From positions 40,609 to 104,608 of the forward strand of contig NZ_LGDG01000178.1 in the NCBI RefSeq assembly GCF_001279775.1: a stretch of 64,000 nt of DNA. The letters run 5' to 3'. The first letter of the stretch is position 1; each line of letters opens with the position of its first letter. Source of the DNA: Streptomyces sp. MMG1533 (GTDB lineage Bacteria > Actinomycetota > Actinomycetes > Streptomycetales > Streptomycetaceae). A program made the position numbers and the translations under genes. The notes below the pieces were generated by a model. It was not told the DNA's origin, ran no database searches, and saw nothing but the letters and a program-made list of their open reading frames with translations. Below are positions 1 through 8,690 of this stretch, piece after piece.

Positions 1-1208
1 TCGATGGCTTGCTCCTTGCGGCTCTCGTCCAGTTCCAGTGCCGTGCACAGGACGTGCACGGCCAGGAGCGGCGGGATCGCATTGCCGATCTGCTGCGCGA
101 CGTCGGTGCCTCGCCAGGGGTACTCGACCGGAAAGGTCTGCAGCAGTCCGGCCTCGCGGAACGTGAAACGGTCCTGTTCCGGCCCCAGTTCAGGCTCACC
201 GTCCGCGTTGTAGCCCTTGAGGTCATGCACCGTGTTACGGCGCACCTTGCCGGTGACCGTGGCCGCCGGCGCATCGGAGACGCGAAGTCCCCGCTTCTTG
301 GGGTCACCCCCCGACCCGTAGTTGGAGCGGACGACGAAGTCCGCGGAGCGTGAGTCCTTCAGAGCGTCGCCCATAGAGACCCATGGCTTCACTGACTGGG
401 TGGCCTGGGCGTCGAAAAGCGAGCTCTGCTGGAGGGCAGGCGTCCGCGCCGTGGGTTCCTTCACTGTGGAGAGACGCTTAGCCCCCTTGCGATAGCGCTG
501 ATGCGTCAGCGGCGGGAACTCGACACGTCGGCCTCTGCCGCTCCCTCGGTAACGGGCGATCAGCACCGCGCGGCGACGTGTCTGTGGCACCCCGTATTCC
601 TCGGTGTGCAGCATCTCGCAATCCGCGTCGTACCCGAGCTCGCGAAGGATCTCGCGGTACTTCTTCCATACGGGGAGGACGGTTGGGACCTGTTCCAGTA
701 CCACAACCTCGTAGGGGTCGGACTTGAGTTTCTTCTCGACGATCCACCGAAGTGGTTGGAGCACGAGCCCGGTGCGCTCGTCGGCCCATTCCAGGTCGAC
801 GGCTCTCCGCTCCACCTCCGCCCAGGCCTTCTCCAGCTTCCCGACGGTCGTGCTGTTGCCCACGAGCTGGGCCAGGTCCAGCACCTCGTCCAGGGCTTTG
901 TGCCCCTCCCGGTTTCCCGCCACCGAGTAGGTCTGGCAGGGCGGACCTCCGGTGAGGACGCGGGCAGAGCGAACCTCGGGGTCGAGCGGGTTCACCTTCG
1001 CCACGTCGCCCACCTCGGTGGTGCGCAGACCGGCGGCGCGCCGGGTCGCGCGGGTCGATTTCTCCCACTCCACGCCGATTGCGGGTACTCCGAGCATCTC
1101 GGCTGCGATGTCCAGGCCACCCGGCCCCGCGAAGAGATCGACGATCACGGGTGGATCCTGGTTCGCGTTCATGAACGCGTCCGCGTCCGGATGAGGTGCT
1201 CGGGTCAT
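1..1208 (-). CDS. DNA (cytosine-5) methyltransferase, C-terminus cut by window edge
   Basis: Last gene of the minus-strand defence-like operon, open at the window edge; about 402 codons are visible. It should transfer methyl groups from S-adenosylmethionine to C5 of cytosine. Visible motifs in order: SAM-binding motif I DLFAGPGG (about residue 24), catalytic motif IV GGPPCQ with the nucleophile at about Cys91, motif VI as LEQVP (about 171-175, where most relatives have ENV), motif VIII QTRRR (about 209-213), a target-recognition stretch, then motif X QQIGNAIPPLL near the visible end. All ten-motif landmarks are therefore present and only the tail is missing. ATG at 1208 is used; ATG at 1172 (MNANQDPP) is an alternative, and neither has a strong ribosome site. 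It follows the Cys-less paralogue after a 97-bp gap. Confidence 0.9.
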   Translation of the reverse strand, partial: MTRAPHPDADAFMNANQDPPVIVDLFAGPGGLDIAAEMLGVPAIGVEWEKSTRATRRAAGLRTTEVGDVAKVNPLDPEVRSARVLTGGPPCQTYSVAGNREGHKALDEVLDLAQLVGNSTTVGKLEKAWAEVERRAVDLEWADERTGLVLQPLRWIVEKKLKSDPYEVVVLEQVPTVLPVWKKYREILRELGYDADCEMLHTEEYGVPQTRRRAVLIARYRGSGRGRRVEFPPLTHQRYRKGAKRLSTVKEPTARTPALQQSSLFDAQATQSVKPWVSMGDALKDSRSADFVVRSNYGSGGDPKKRGLRVSDAPAATVTGKVRRNTVHDLKGYNADGEPELGPEQDRFTFREAGLLQTFPVEYPWRGTDVAQQIGNAIPPLLAVHVLCTALELDESRKEQAI

Positions 1209-1305
1209 GGGGTGCAAGTGTAGCCGGCCGGGCCTCCTGCATATGCGGGTATCAGGCGGCCGTTCGAGCGTCCGTCATTTCTGCCCTGACCAGGGAAGTC
1301 TCCGC

Positions 1306-2277
1306 TCACGAACGGAGGGCGTGGGCGATGGCCAGGCCGAGTGACTCGCCCACTGGCGGCGGGGAGGCGTGGCCGATCTGCCGGTAGCGGGCCGTCTTCT
1401 TTCCGCTTATCTCCCAGTCTTTCGGGAAGCTCTGCAAGAGGGCTGTCTGGTCCACCGTGAGCCGCACCATGCGGTCCTTGCCGAGTTCCGGCGCCCAGGC
1501 GAAGTCCGGTCCGGGGATCACATCGCCCAGCGAGTGAGCGTTCACCCCCATCTTCTCCCACTTCCGCTTGGTCCCGGCCGGGCCCAGGTCGGCCCCACCG
1601 CGGTTCTTCGATCCGCCGACCAGGGTCGGAGCCACGGTGGCCGCCTGGGCCGCCCATCGGTCGGCGTCTCTCCAGCCACGCGACCGCATGGAGAGCGCCA
1701 GGGCTGCGCCGACCGACACATGATTCGTCACGGTCGGGGAGGGCGACCGAAAGGCCGGGAACCACCGCTTCTTGAGCGCCACCAACACCCCCTGCTTGCG
1801 GTCCTGCGGCACTCCGAAGTCGGCGGCGTTGAGGACGAACCAGCTGAACTCGTAACCGAGATGCTCCAGTTCGGCGCGGGCGAACTCACGGAAGTCGTGG
1901 AACTTGTCCGAGTCCGCGAGTGCGGGCACGTTCTCGACGAGCATGGCCCGAGGCCTTACCGCGTGGGCGAGGTAGATGGCGGCCTTCAGCAGCCGTTCCT
2001 CCTCGCCCGACTCGGTCCGGGCTGCCGTGGCGTTGGACTTCACCCGCGGCAGTCCCGCGGACAGCAGGTCCACGTCGTAGCTCTCCGGGTGCTCGCTCGG
2101 GTCGAGATCCAGAAGGTCCCCCTGAAGCACGTTCCAGTGCGGTCGGTTGACTCGGAGAGTCCGGCAGGCATCGGCGTCCTCGTCCAGAAGCAGCGTCGGT
2201 TCGAAGCCGGCCTGCTCCAGTCCCAGGGCCAGCCCACCCGCCCCGGAACACACGTCCGCAAAAGTCAGCCCGCTCAT
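1306..2277 (-). CDS. C5-methyltransferase homologue lacking the catalytic PC motif
   Basis: 323 residues with a C5-methyltransferase fold signature: motif I DVCSGAGG (about 9-16), motif VI LVENVP (about 113-118), motif VIII-like QDRKQ (158-162) and motif X-like QIGHASPPPV (300-309). In place of the catalytic GGPPCQ motif it has SAGLPRVKSN (about 73-82), so the nucleophilic cysteine is absent. By family knowledge it cannot methylate by the standard mechanism; it may bind SAM or DNA, or partner the complete methyltransferase encoded next. The start is ATG at 2277, sharing its A with the TGA of the Vsr gene (TGATG), which implies coupled translation. A TTG three bases further upstream is in frame but less likely. 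The surrounding sequence is conserved-looking, so this is probably a distinct family rather than a decaying gene. Confidence 0.85.
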   Translation of the reverse strand: MSGLTFADVCSGAGGLALGLEQAGFEPTLLLDEDADACRTLRVNRPHWNVLQGDLLDLDPSEHPESYDVDLLSAGLPRVKSNATAARTESGEEERLLKAAIYLAHAVRPRAMLVENVPALADSDKFHDFREFARAELEHLGYEFSWFVLNAADFGVPQDRKQGVLVALKKRWFPAFRSPSPTVTNHVSVGAALALSMRSRGWRDADRWAAQAATVAPTLVGGSKNRGGADLGPAGTKRKWEKMGVNAHSLGDVIPGPDFAWAPELGKDRMVRLTVDQTALLQSFPKDWEISGKKTARYRQIGHASPPPVGESLGLAIAHALRS

Positions 2278-2717
2278 CAAGTCGTCTCCCGTCCTCGTTG
2301 GGCCCTTCGTCGCGTCACCGCCGCTGCGACACGCAGGGCCACATCCCTCGGCGCTTCATGCTCCCAGAACCGCAGGACCTCCCACCCGGCTGCCACGAGG
2401 TGCGCAGTGGTCTCCGCGTCACGCGCCATGTTGCGGTCCAGCTTCTGTCGCCACCACTCTGCGTTCGACTTCGGCTGCGTCGCGTGTTCGGGGCAGCCGT
2501 GCCAGAAGCAGCCGTCGATGAGGACCGCGACCTTGGCCCGGGGGAACGCCACGTCGATCCGCCGCCGGGGCATGCCCGGTACGGGGTACTCCACGCGATA
2601 TCGCATCCCGGCCGCGTACAGCAGCCGTCGCACGGCCAGTTCGACACCCGTGTCCTTGCTCGCCTGCCTGCTCATGCGGGCCGAGACGCCGGGAGAGGAA
2701 GGCGTCATGCTGTTCAC
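2277..2717 (-). CDS. Vsr-family (very short patch repair-type) DNA endonuclease
   Basis: 146 residues spanning a full Vsr domain, the usual family size. Family landmarks: GVELAVRRLL near the N-terminus (Glu26), RRIDVAFP (Asp55), the core DGCFWHGCPEH (68-78) with its two histidines and zinc-type cysteines, PKSNAEWW, and GWEVLRFWEHE. Classical Vsr nicks T:G mismatches made by deamination of Dcm-methylated sites; in operons with MORC-type ATPases and Z1 proteins a Vsr-fold nuclease has been proposed to act as the restriction enzyme. GTG at 2717 is chosen because GAGG lies about 10 bases upstream; ATG at 2708 is an alternative. The gene begins 12 bp after the Z1 stop and its stop overlaps the next start. 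Confidence 0.9.
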   Translation of the reverse strand: MNSMTPSSPGVSARMSRQASKDTGVELAVRRLLYAAGMRYRVEYPVPGMPRRRIDVAFPRAKVAVLIDGCFWHGCPEHATQPKSNAEWWRQKLDRNMARDAETTAHLVAAGWEVLRFWEHEAPRDVALRVAAAVTRRRAQRGRETT

Positions 2718-2729
2718 TGTCGTCGAGCC

Positions 2730-5678
2730 TCACGAACGCTTGTCGTCACGGTCGATGATCGCCGCTTCCGCTCTGGTCGAGTCGATCGCACGGAACCGCA
2801 CCAGGGGACGTTCGCCCTGAGCCGTCGACGGCGGGGCGACGAAGGCGAAGGCCATGACGAGGTCACGCGGATCGACCGAACCGTCGGGCATCATCCGGGG
2901 CTCGGATTCCACCACGGGATAGAGCACCAGCGCACCCCGACGCGGACGGACGTTCTGTTCGACGGTCGCGTTTCCGGTCAGTTTCGTGGTCCCCGCCAGG
3001 CGCATCGCCGCTGCGACGTGCTTGGGGTCACGGATCGCGCCGAACAGAGGCCCTCGGCGCCGCTTACGCCGGGCGAGGGAGAAGGGGCCGTGCCCCAGAA
3101 TGCGCGCCCCGTTCCGGCCGGCCTGCATCGGAGCGATCACGAACCAGTCGTCGATCGTGCCCGATTCTCGCCCGGCGCCCAGCAGGAACTCCAGGTGGGG
3201 CGAGAACTGCTCCGGGGTGGACCAGCGCAGGTCGCACAGCACCGTGAGCAGGTCCTGGTGCGACACCGTGCCCACCCGCGCGTCGTACTGCGGGCTGCCG
3301 TCCACACAGAGCGAGACAGGAGCATGCGACAGAGCTCCGAGGATCGGCACCCAGCACTCCGTGTTGTGACGCAGGGCGTCGGGTTCCTCGGGGTAGGCCG
3401 TGGGCTCCTCCCATTCGCCCGGCGACCGCACCTCCACCAGCTCCGCATTGAACATCTTGTTCCGAGCCGACGGCTTCACCCACAGCAGGTGCTGGGCCAC
3501 CAGTGGCGGGATCTGGGCGGGGGTGACCTGGGGGCGGCCGTCCACCAAAGGGGCGTAGCGGGCCAGCTCGACGCGGAAGAGTTCCTCGTCTCGGCAGATC
3601 GCCTCGAAAGCCTCGTACAGGTCGACCGTCTTGGCGCTGCGGCCGCGGCCGAGGGCCTCCTCGCGGCCGATGTACAGCCGCACCAGATCCCGGTACCCCG
3701 GCCGGAAGCCGAACCAGCGGCCCATCTGCATCAGGGTGTCGGCCTGCTGCGTCGTGCGGCGGTAGTACGTGATCGTCAGGCCCTCGACCGTGAAGCCACG
3801 GGACAGCTTGGTGCCGCCGACGAGGATCTTCCAGACATTCGGGGTGCGGTCGAAGTCCAGGTCGGGCTGGGTGTAGTCGCGCTCGCTCTCTCCATTGACG
3901 ACTATGACCGGGGTGCCGCCCTTGTTGATGAGGCGGCGGGCCTCGGAGACGTACGGCTTGAGCTCCGCGTACGTCGTGGGAGTGGGCAGGGAGCCGTCCG
4001 CGAAAGTGTGGAAGTCCTTGTCGAAGAGGGACGCCAGGCGTGTGTGGCCCTCCGGGCCCGTGTACGCGGCGTTGTGCCACATCGTGTTGATGCGCAGGGC
4101 GAGTGCGGCGTGTTCGGCCATGCGGACCGATTCGTGCACGAGCATCGTGTGATGCCGGAACGGGCCGGAGGGGACGCCCTGGTCTGCGCGGTAGAGCTTC
4201 AGAGCGCCCGTGAGCATGAAGGCGTCCAGGGCTTCCTGGAGCCGGTCGCCCGTGGAGTCGTAGATGCCTCGGACATGCTTCTTCTCCGCCTCGCCTTCGC
4301 CGTCGTCGACGGTGTCCAGGTCATGGAAGTCCTGAACGCCCATATAGCCGGTGGGACGGGGGAGGGAGATCAGGAAGTCGCGAGGGAAGAGGTCCTCCTC
4401 ATCGCCAGGGTCGATGAACACGTTGGCGAAAGGAGTCGCGGTGTAGCCGACGTACTGGGCGCGAGGCAGGAGCTTGAGGAGCTTGCTGATCTGGCCGTTG
4501 ATCGCGGTGCGGGTGACCTTGCCGTCTTCCCACTTCTTCGGGTCCGTTGTGTTCACCGAAGCCTGGTCCGACTCGTCGTCGATGATCAGGGCCGGTATCT
4601 CGCCGAGGATCGGGCCTATCTTCTTGAGGTCCTTGACCAGCTTCTCCAGCACCGACTTGTTCTTCTTCACGACCATGACGCGGGCGCGGGCCGCATGCAG
4701 GTTCGCGGGGTCGTACAGGGCCCGGGTACGGTCCGGCTTCTCGAACTCCAGGGCGCTGATGCCGCGTTCCAGCGCCATGTAGTCACGGTCGCGGGAGGTC
4801 AGACGCTCGATGTCGAAAGCGCCGAGCGTGGAGGGGCGGGCACCGAACGAGACGAACTTCCCCGGCCAGTCCTCGTCGTCCTGGTAGTCGATGCCGACCA
4901 AGGCGTCCGGGTCGTTGGGGTCGGCGGCGCCCAGGATGTTCTCCTGGCCGATCAGTTCCATGTCGAGACGGCGCTGGGTCTGGCCGCGCAGCAGATTCAG
5001 GGTGCCGCCCAGGACTATGACGAGGCGGTAGCCCGCGTCGATGGCCTTGGCGGTGACGCCGGTGAAGTTGGCGGTCTTGCCGGACTGTACGTAGCCGACG
5101 ACGAGTCCGCGCGCGCCGTAGGGGTCGTCGCGGGTGGGGTCGGCAAGTCGCTCCACGACGGCGTGGGCGGCCTCGTCCAGGCCGGAGACCGCCGCGTCGC
5201 TCCAGCCCTTGTGGCGCAGCAGTCGCTCGTACGACGCCCAGTAGAAGGAGCGGTTCGCCGCATGCTCCCTGGTGTACCAGGGCTGGAACTCGCGGCTGAT
5301 GGTGACAGGACCCTGTTCTCTGTGGACGGGGACGGCCGCGTCGAGCGCCTTGCGCAGGTCCGCCCCGAGCGCAAGCCTCTCGTAGACCTCGGCCCGGCGT
5401 TCCGGCGTACGCGGCGCGGTGGCCGACCAGGCGGGGGACTGTTCGAAGTCCCATGCGGTGAGCTTGCGGCGCCAGAGGGCGAGCAGCTCGTCGCCGGGGC
5501 CCGCGGTCAGGATCCGGTCGCGGAAGCTGGAGATGTCCCTGTCGGCCGGTTCGTCGGCGTCGGCGAGGACGAAGGCCAGTTTGGCGAAGTGCTTGGGGCC
5601 GCGCCGGCTCATCGCGTCGAGGACCTCGCCGTGGAGATCGACGAGGTGGTCGGCAGCGGGCGTGTTCTCTGCGGTCAC
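2730..5678 (-). CDS. Z1-domain protein, SF2-helicase-like ATPase of a restriction/defence operon
   Basis: 982 residues. A Walker A-type loop GYVQSGKT (about 195-202) is followed by LVIVLGGTLNLLRGQ, a Walker B-like ALIIDDESDQ (about 360) and, much later, KLSRGFTVEGL and QMGRWFGFRPGY, which match the order of superfamily-2 helicase motifs I, II, V and VI. This arrangement with a long insert is typical of Z1-domain proteins, which occur almost only beside GHKL ATPases, methyltransferases and nucleases in bacterial defence loci. It is presumably the DNA-translocating motor of the system; no substrate can be read from the sequence. Start is GTG at 5678 with AGAGAGG about 13 bases upstream; 54 bp separate it from the ATPase gene and 12 bp from the nuclease gene. 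Confidence 0.9.
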   Translation of the reverse strand: MTAENTPAADHLVDLHGEVLDAMSRRGPKHFAKLAFVLADADEPADRDISSFRDRILTAGPGDELLALWRRKLTAWDFEQSPAWSATAPRTPERRAEVYERLALGADLRKALDAAVPVHREQGPVTISREFQPWYTREHAANRSFYWASYERLLRHKGWSDAAVSGLDEAAHAVVERLADPTRDDPYGARGLVVGYVQSGKTANFTGVTAKAIDAGYRLVIVLGGTLNLLRGQTQRRLDMELIGQENILGAADPNDPDALVGIDYQDDEDWPGKFVSFGARPSTLGAFDIERLTSRDRDYMALERGISALEFEKPDRTRALYDPANLHAARARVMVVKKNKSVLEKLVKDLKKIGPILGEIPALIIDDESDQASVNTTDPKKWEDGKVTRTAINGQISKLLKLLPRAQYVGYTATPFANVFIDPGDEEDLFPRDFLISLPRPTGYMGVQDFHDLDTVDDGEGEAEKKHVRGIYDSTGDRLQEALDAFMLTGALKLYRADQGVPSGPFRHHTMLVHESVRMAEHAALALRINTMWHNAAYTGPEGHTRLASLFDKDFHTFADGSLPTPTTYAELKPYVSEARRLINKGGTPVIVVNGESERDYTQPDLDFDRTPNVWKILVGGTKLSRGFTVEGLTITYYRRTTQQADTLMQMGRWFGFRPGYRDLVRLYIGREEALGRGRSAKTVDLYEAFEAICRDEELFRVELARYAPLVDGRPQVTPAQIPPLVAQHLLWVKPSARNKMFNAELVEVRSPGEWEEPTAYPEEPDALRHNTECWVPILGALSHAPVSLCVDGSPQYDARVGTVSHQDLLTVLCDLRWSTPEQFSPHLEFLLGAGRESGTIDDWFVIAPMQAGRNGARILGHGPFSLARRKRRRGPLFGAIRDPKHVAAAMRLAGTTKLTGNATVEQNVRPRRGALVLYPVVESEPRMMPDGSVDPRDLVMAFAFVAPPSTAQGERPLVRFRAIDSTRAEAAIIDRDDKRS

Positions 5679-5732
5679 GGCGGCTGGGTGGCCTCTCTGG
5701 CGTACGGGAAGATGCGGGGGGAGACGAGTGGG

Positions 5733-7313
5733 CTAACCCTCGGAGCGGGCGAGTTCGGCCCGTACCGCGGTGACGAGCACGCTGTTCCACAGGGCGACCT
5801 TGTCGGTCTGGTTGGCCCAGACCCGCTCCTTCTGGAAGATCTCGTTGAGCATCAGATAGAGAAGGCCTTTGAGGACCGGAGCGTCGTTGGAGCCCCCGCG
5901 TCGGCCGCCGTTGAAGGCGTGCCGGTAGTCCTTGTTGAGGACGACCAGGCGTTCCTTGTGGTCGATCGTGAAGAGCAGTTCGGCAGAGTCGACGCCGGGC
6001 GGCACGTCGAGCTTGGCCCAGATGAAGGTGATGGGGTCATCGCCCTCCAACTGCGGCAGTTCGTCCCGCAGCATCCGCTTCAGCTTCGGATCGATGCCCT
6101 TGCCGGGCGGGATGACGGCCATGCGCTTGACCTCGGTACGCCGCTTGGCGGCTTCGCGGTAGGTCGCCTCGGCCTCGTGGACGTACTCGGCGAAGGAATG
6201 GCCGGTCGTCTGGTCGGCCGCCCTCTCAAGCCCTCGGGCGAACGCCGGTGTGACCTGGACGCCGTCCTTCTTGACGGTCAGGGCGAACACGTCGTTGGGC
6301 TCGGGCGGCAGGTCCACGGCGATCCGGGCGAGGGCGAGGTGGCCCTCCGGGCTGCGCGTGTCGTTCCAGCCACCGGCTTGAACGAGTCGGTCGTTGCGGT
6401 AGAGGTAGAAGCCCTGGCGCTCGGCGAGCGGACCGATGCCTCGGTAGGCGACGAGCGGCGATTTGGGCGGCCATATGTGCGCGGTGAGCGCGACATCGCC
6501 GACGCCCTCGACGGGCGCGACGTACGTACGGGGAAAACCGGCGCGGCCCGGAACGCGGTAGCCGAAGGGGTCGATGGGCTCCACGCCCCGGTGGTCCAGC
6601 TCCTCCTGGGTGTGGACGTCCTCGACGACGATGTCGACGTGGAAGCCGTCGCGGGCGAGGAAGCGGTGGAGATAGAGACCGAGGTGGGTCTCGAGCCGTT
6701 CGATCGCGTCATTCAGGTAGCGGTCGGTCTGCCCGGCTGTGATGGTCTCGAACGCGCGGACCTGGTCCCAGCGCACGATCGTGCCGTGCCAGCCGATGAC
6801 GCCGTCGTAACGGTCGACCAGGTTTTGGCAGTACGTCGCATCGACGATGTCGCAGGTGAAGTCGGCCTGCGCGCGGGCGGTGAGCCAGCGGCGGCCGGTC
6901 GACGGGCTGCGCTTGGTCCGGCTGATCACGGTGAGCGCATCGGCGTGCGAGAGCGAGGCGGCCTTCAGGCCGGCGCCGAAGTACCCGAGGGAGCCGGTGG
7001 CGTACCTCTCGCGCCCGCCGACGGTCATTGCGGTGTCCAGGCTCGCATCGTCCATGCCATGACCGTCGTCGATGACGAGCAGGCCGACGAGACGGTCTCG
7101 GCTGCCGCGCTCACCGGTGTCCCGCAGGAAGCTCACGACGACGTTGTGGGCTCCTGCGTCGATCGAGTTGTCGATCAGGTCGGCAATGGCCGCCTCGAAG
7201 CCGTAGCCCTGGTGCGCAAGCGATTCGAACGACCTGGCCGCCGGCGGGAGCCGCTTGCTTCCGCTGGTGGGTACGTCGAACTGCCAGTCCGAAGAAGGCT
7301 GGTAGGGCGGCAT
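5733..7313 (-). CDS. GHKL (MORC/MutL-type) ATPase, first gene of the defence-like operon
   Basis: 526 residues. The N-terminus carries the Bergerat fold: ADLIDNS (44-50, metal/ATP-binding Asn), IDDGHGMD (81-88) and LGYFGAGLKAAS (109-120). The LGYFGAGLK form and the ADLIDNSIDAGA box resemble MORC and MutL homologues rather than histidine kinases or HSP90. The remaining part has a second S5-like region and an Asp/Glu-rich tail, with no nuclease motif seen. GHKL ATPases dimerise on ATP binding and can clamp DNA, so it is likely the sensor or clamp of the system. ATG at 7313 is preferred over the in-frame start at 7361 because GAGG lies 9 bases before it and the conserved sequence begins there. 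It heads the operon with Z1, Vsr and two methyltransferase-like genes. Confidence 0.9.
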   Translation of the reverse strand: MPPYQPSSDWQFDVPTSGSKRLPPAARSFESLAHQGYGFEAAIADLIDNSIDAGAHNVVVSFLRDTGERGSRDRLVGLLVIDDGHGMDDASLDTAMTVGGRERYATGSLGYFGAGLKAASLSHADALTVISRTKRSPSTGRRWLTARAQADFTCDIVDATYCQNLVDRYDGVIGWHGTIVRWDQVRAFETITAGQTDRYLNDAIERLETHLGLYLHRFLARDGFHVDIVVEDVHTQEELDHRGVEPIDPFGYRVPGRAGFPRTYVAPVEGVGDVALTAHIWPPKSPLVAYRGIGPLAERQGFYLYRNDRLVQAGGWNDTRSPEGHLALARIAVDLPPEPNDVFALTVKKDGVQVTPAFARGLERAADQTTGHSFAEYVHEAEATYREAAKRRTEVKRMAVIPPGKGIDPKLKRMLRDELPQLEGDDPITFIWAKLDVPPGVDSAELLFTIDHKERLVVLNKDYRHAFNGGRRGGSNDAPVLKGLLYLMLNEIFQKERVWANQTDKVALWNSVLVTAVRAELARSEG

Positions 7314-7426
7314 GCAGGTGTCCCTCGTGGGCCGGGACATGCCCGAGATGCGCGCGGGCATGCCAGTTCAGCTGGTCGCATGTGACGTTAGCGCGTGCAA
7401 GTTGTGGAGGAATAGTGGGAACGGAA

Positions 7427-7446
7427 GGAATGGGAACTTCCATTCC
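7427..7446. promoter_or_regulatory. inverted repeat upstream of the GHKL/Z1 operon
   Basis: Arms GGAATGG and CCATTCC flank a 6-base spacer. It lies 114 bases before the chosen ATPase start and just after the SEC-C gene stop, in the only space where the operon promoter could be. A regulator site is a reasonable guess, but no regulator gene is adjacent. The rest of 7314-7494 shows nothing else. Confidence 0.35.
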
Positions 7447-7494
7447 GCAACGCGCTTCAGGGAGCGAACCCGACGAGGCGGGACGCCGCCGACG

Positions 7495-8514
7495 TCAGGC
7501 GTTCGGGGCTCCGTGGCATGTCGCGTACGTGCTGCCCGACCCACACCAGCAAACCGCCCCCCGCTGCGGCGGCCAAGCCACCGCCCGCCCCCGCGCCGCC
7601 AACGTCGTCGCGTACTGCGGCAGCAGCGCCACATCCCCCGGCGATGTCCCCTCCGACGCCGCGAACGCCTCGTACGACGGGACGGTCCCGGTCACGATGC
7701 CCAGGTTCGGCGTGCCGGACGACGCCAGTTCGCGCAGTGAGGCCTCTATCGTCGCGAGGTGCTCCTCGTGGGACGGGTACTCCGCCTCCAGCGACGGGTA
7801 GGCGGACAGCAGTTCCGTCAGCTCGTCCGCCGGCCAGTGCAGTACCGCCACCGGGAACGGGCGGGACAGGGCCTCGCGGTAGGTGCCGAGCTCTGCTCGC
7901 AGCCGTGAGATCTCCGCCTCCAGCTCCGCCGGGTTGTCCGAGCCCAGGGACCAGACGCGCTTGGGGTCGTGGAGTTCGTCCAGGGAGACGGGGGAGGAGT
8001 GCAGGGTGTCCGCCAGTACGTCCCAGTCGTCGTGGCCGACGCCCAGCATGCGGCGGACCCGGTGGCGGCCGAACAGGAGAGGATGCGTCGAGTACGGGGG
8101 CTGCGCGTCCTCCGGGAGGAGCAGCCGTACCCCCTCCGTGAACGTCTCCTGCGCCGCCTCCAGCTCGTCGTGCGCCTCCAGGGCCTCGGCCACGATCACC
8201 CACGGGGCCGCGTCGCGCGGGGAAGCCGCCCGGACGCCCTCGATGATCGCCCTGGCCTCGGCCTCGTGGCCGTACTCCCAGAGGTTCGAGGCTTTCAGGG
8301 CTCGTACGAGAAAGGGATTCTCCAAGCCCTCCGGTGACGCCAGGAGGCGGTCGTAGAGCGTGCTCGCGGCGGGGCGGTCGCCGGCGAGTTCCAGGTGGGC
8401 CGCGGCCTGCAGGAGCAGGGCTTCGGCGTCCTCGGGATACAGGCCGGCGGTCCGCTCGAGGCGGGCGGCTTCGGCGGTGTGGTCGACGTTTTCGGCGGGC
8501 GTGTCGGGGCGCAT
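7495..8514 (-). CDS. SEC-C zinc-motif protein with TPR-like N-terminal half
   Basis: 339 residues from the ATG at 8514. The first 150 residues are rich in helix-forming Ala/Leu/Glu segments with a tetratricopeptide rhythm (LYPEDAEALLLQAAAHLEL and following). The extreme C-terminus has CWCGSGSTYATCHG, the four-ligand SEC-C zinc motif found at the end of SecA and many stand-alone proteins, where it mediates protein contacts. Function is unknown; such proteins are common in Streptomyces. No good ribosome site precedes the ATG, and a GTG at 8544 is an in-frame alternative. It is transcribed towards the defence operon but separated by 181 bp, so it is probably an independent chromosomal gene marking the right border of the accessory block. 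Confidence 0.7.
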   Translation of the reverse strand: MRPDTPAENVDHTAEAARLERTAGLYPEDAEALLLQAAAHLELAGDRPAASTLYDRLLASPEGLENPFLVRALKASNLWEYGHEAEARAIIEGVRAASPRDAAPWVIVAEALEAHDELEAAQETFTEGVRLLLPEDAQPPYSTHPLLFGRHRVRRMLGVGHDDWDVLADTLHSSPVSLDELHDPKRVWSLGSDNPAELEAEISRLRAELGTYREALSRPFPVAVLHWPADELTELLSAYPSLEAEYPSHEEHLATIEASLRELASSGTPNLGIVTGTVPSYEAFAASEGTSPGDVALLPQYATTLAARGRAVAWPPQRGAVCWCGSGSTYATCHGAPNA

Positions 8515-8690
8515 GAATGACACCGTACTGCCGGGCCGCGACAAAGGGAGAGGTATCCCCAGGCCAGCGAGCGGATCGGCGGTTCGGCGGAGGGGCTTCC
8601 GGTGCCTTCCGACACCTTCGACGCCTTCGACGCCTTCCCATGCCTTCCGACACCTTCTGGTGCCTTCTACGCTTTCCGGCTCGTTCCCCG

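Noticed and set aside
1..7313. Classical Dcm/Vsr repair pair
   Set aside because: The presence of MORC-type ATPase and Z1 motor in the same operon and the dead methyltransferase homologue argue for a larger restriction-type system.
2298..7385. 1695-codon plus-strand open frame across the defence operon
   Set aside because: It is the antisense shadow of the Z1 and GHKL genes; its product is Val/Gly/Arg/Leu-rich with no domain, while the minus-strand frames carry clear motifs.
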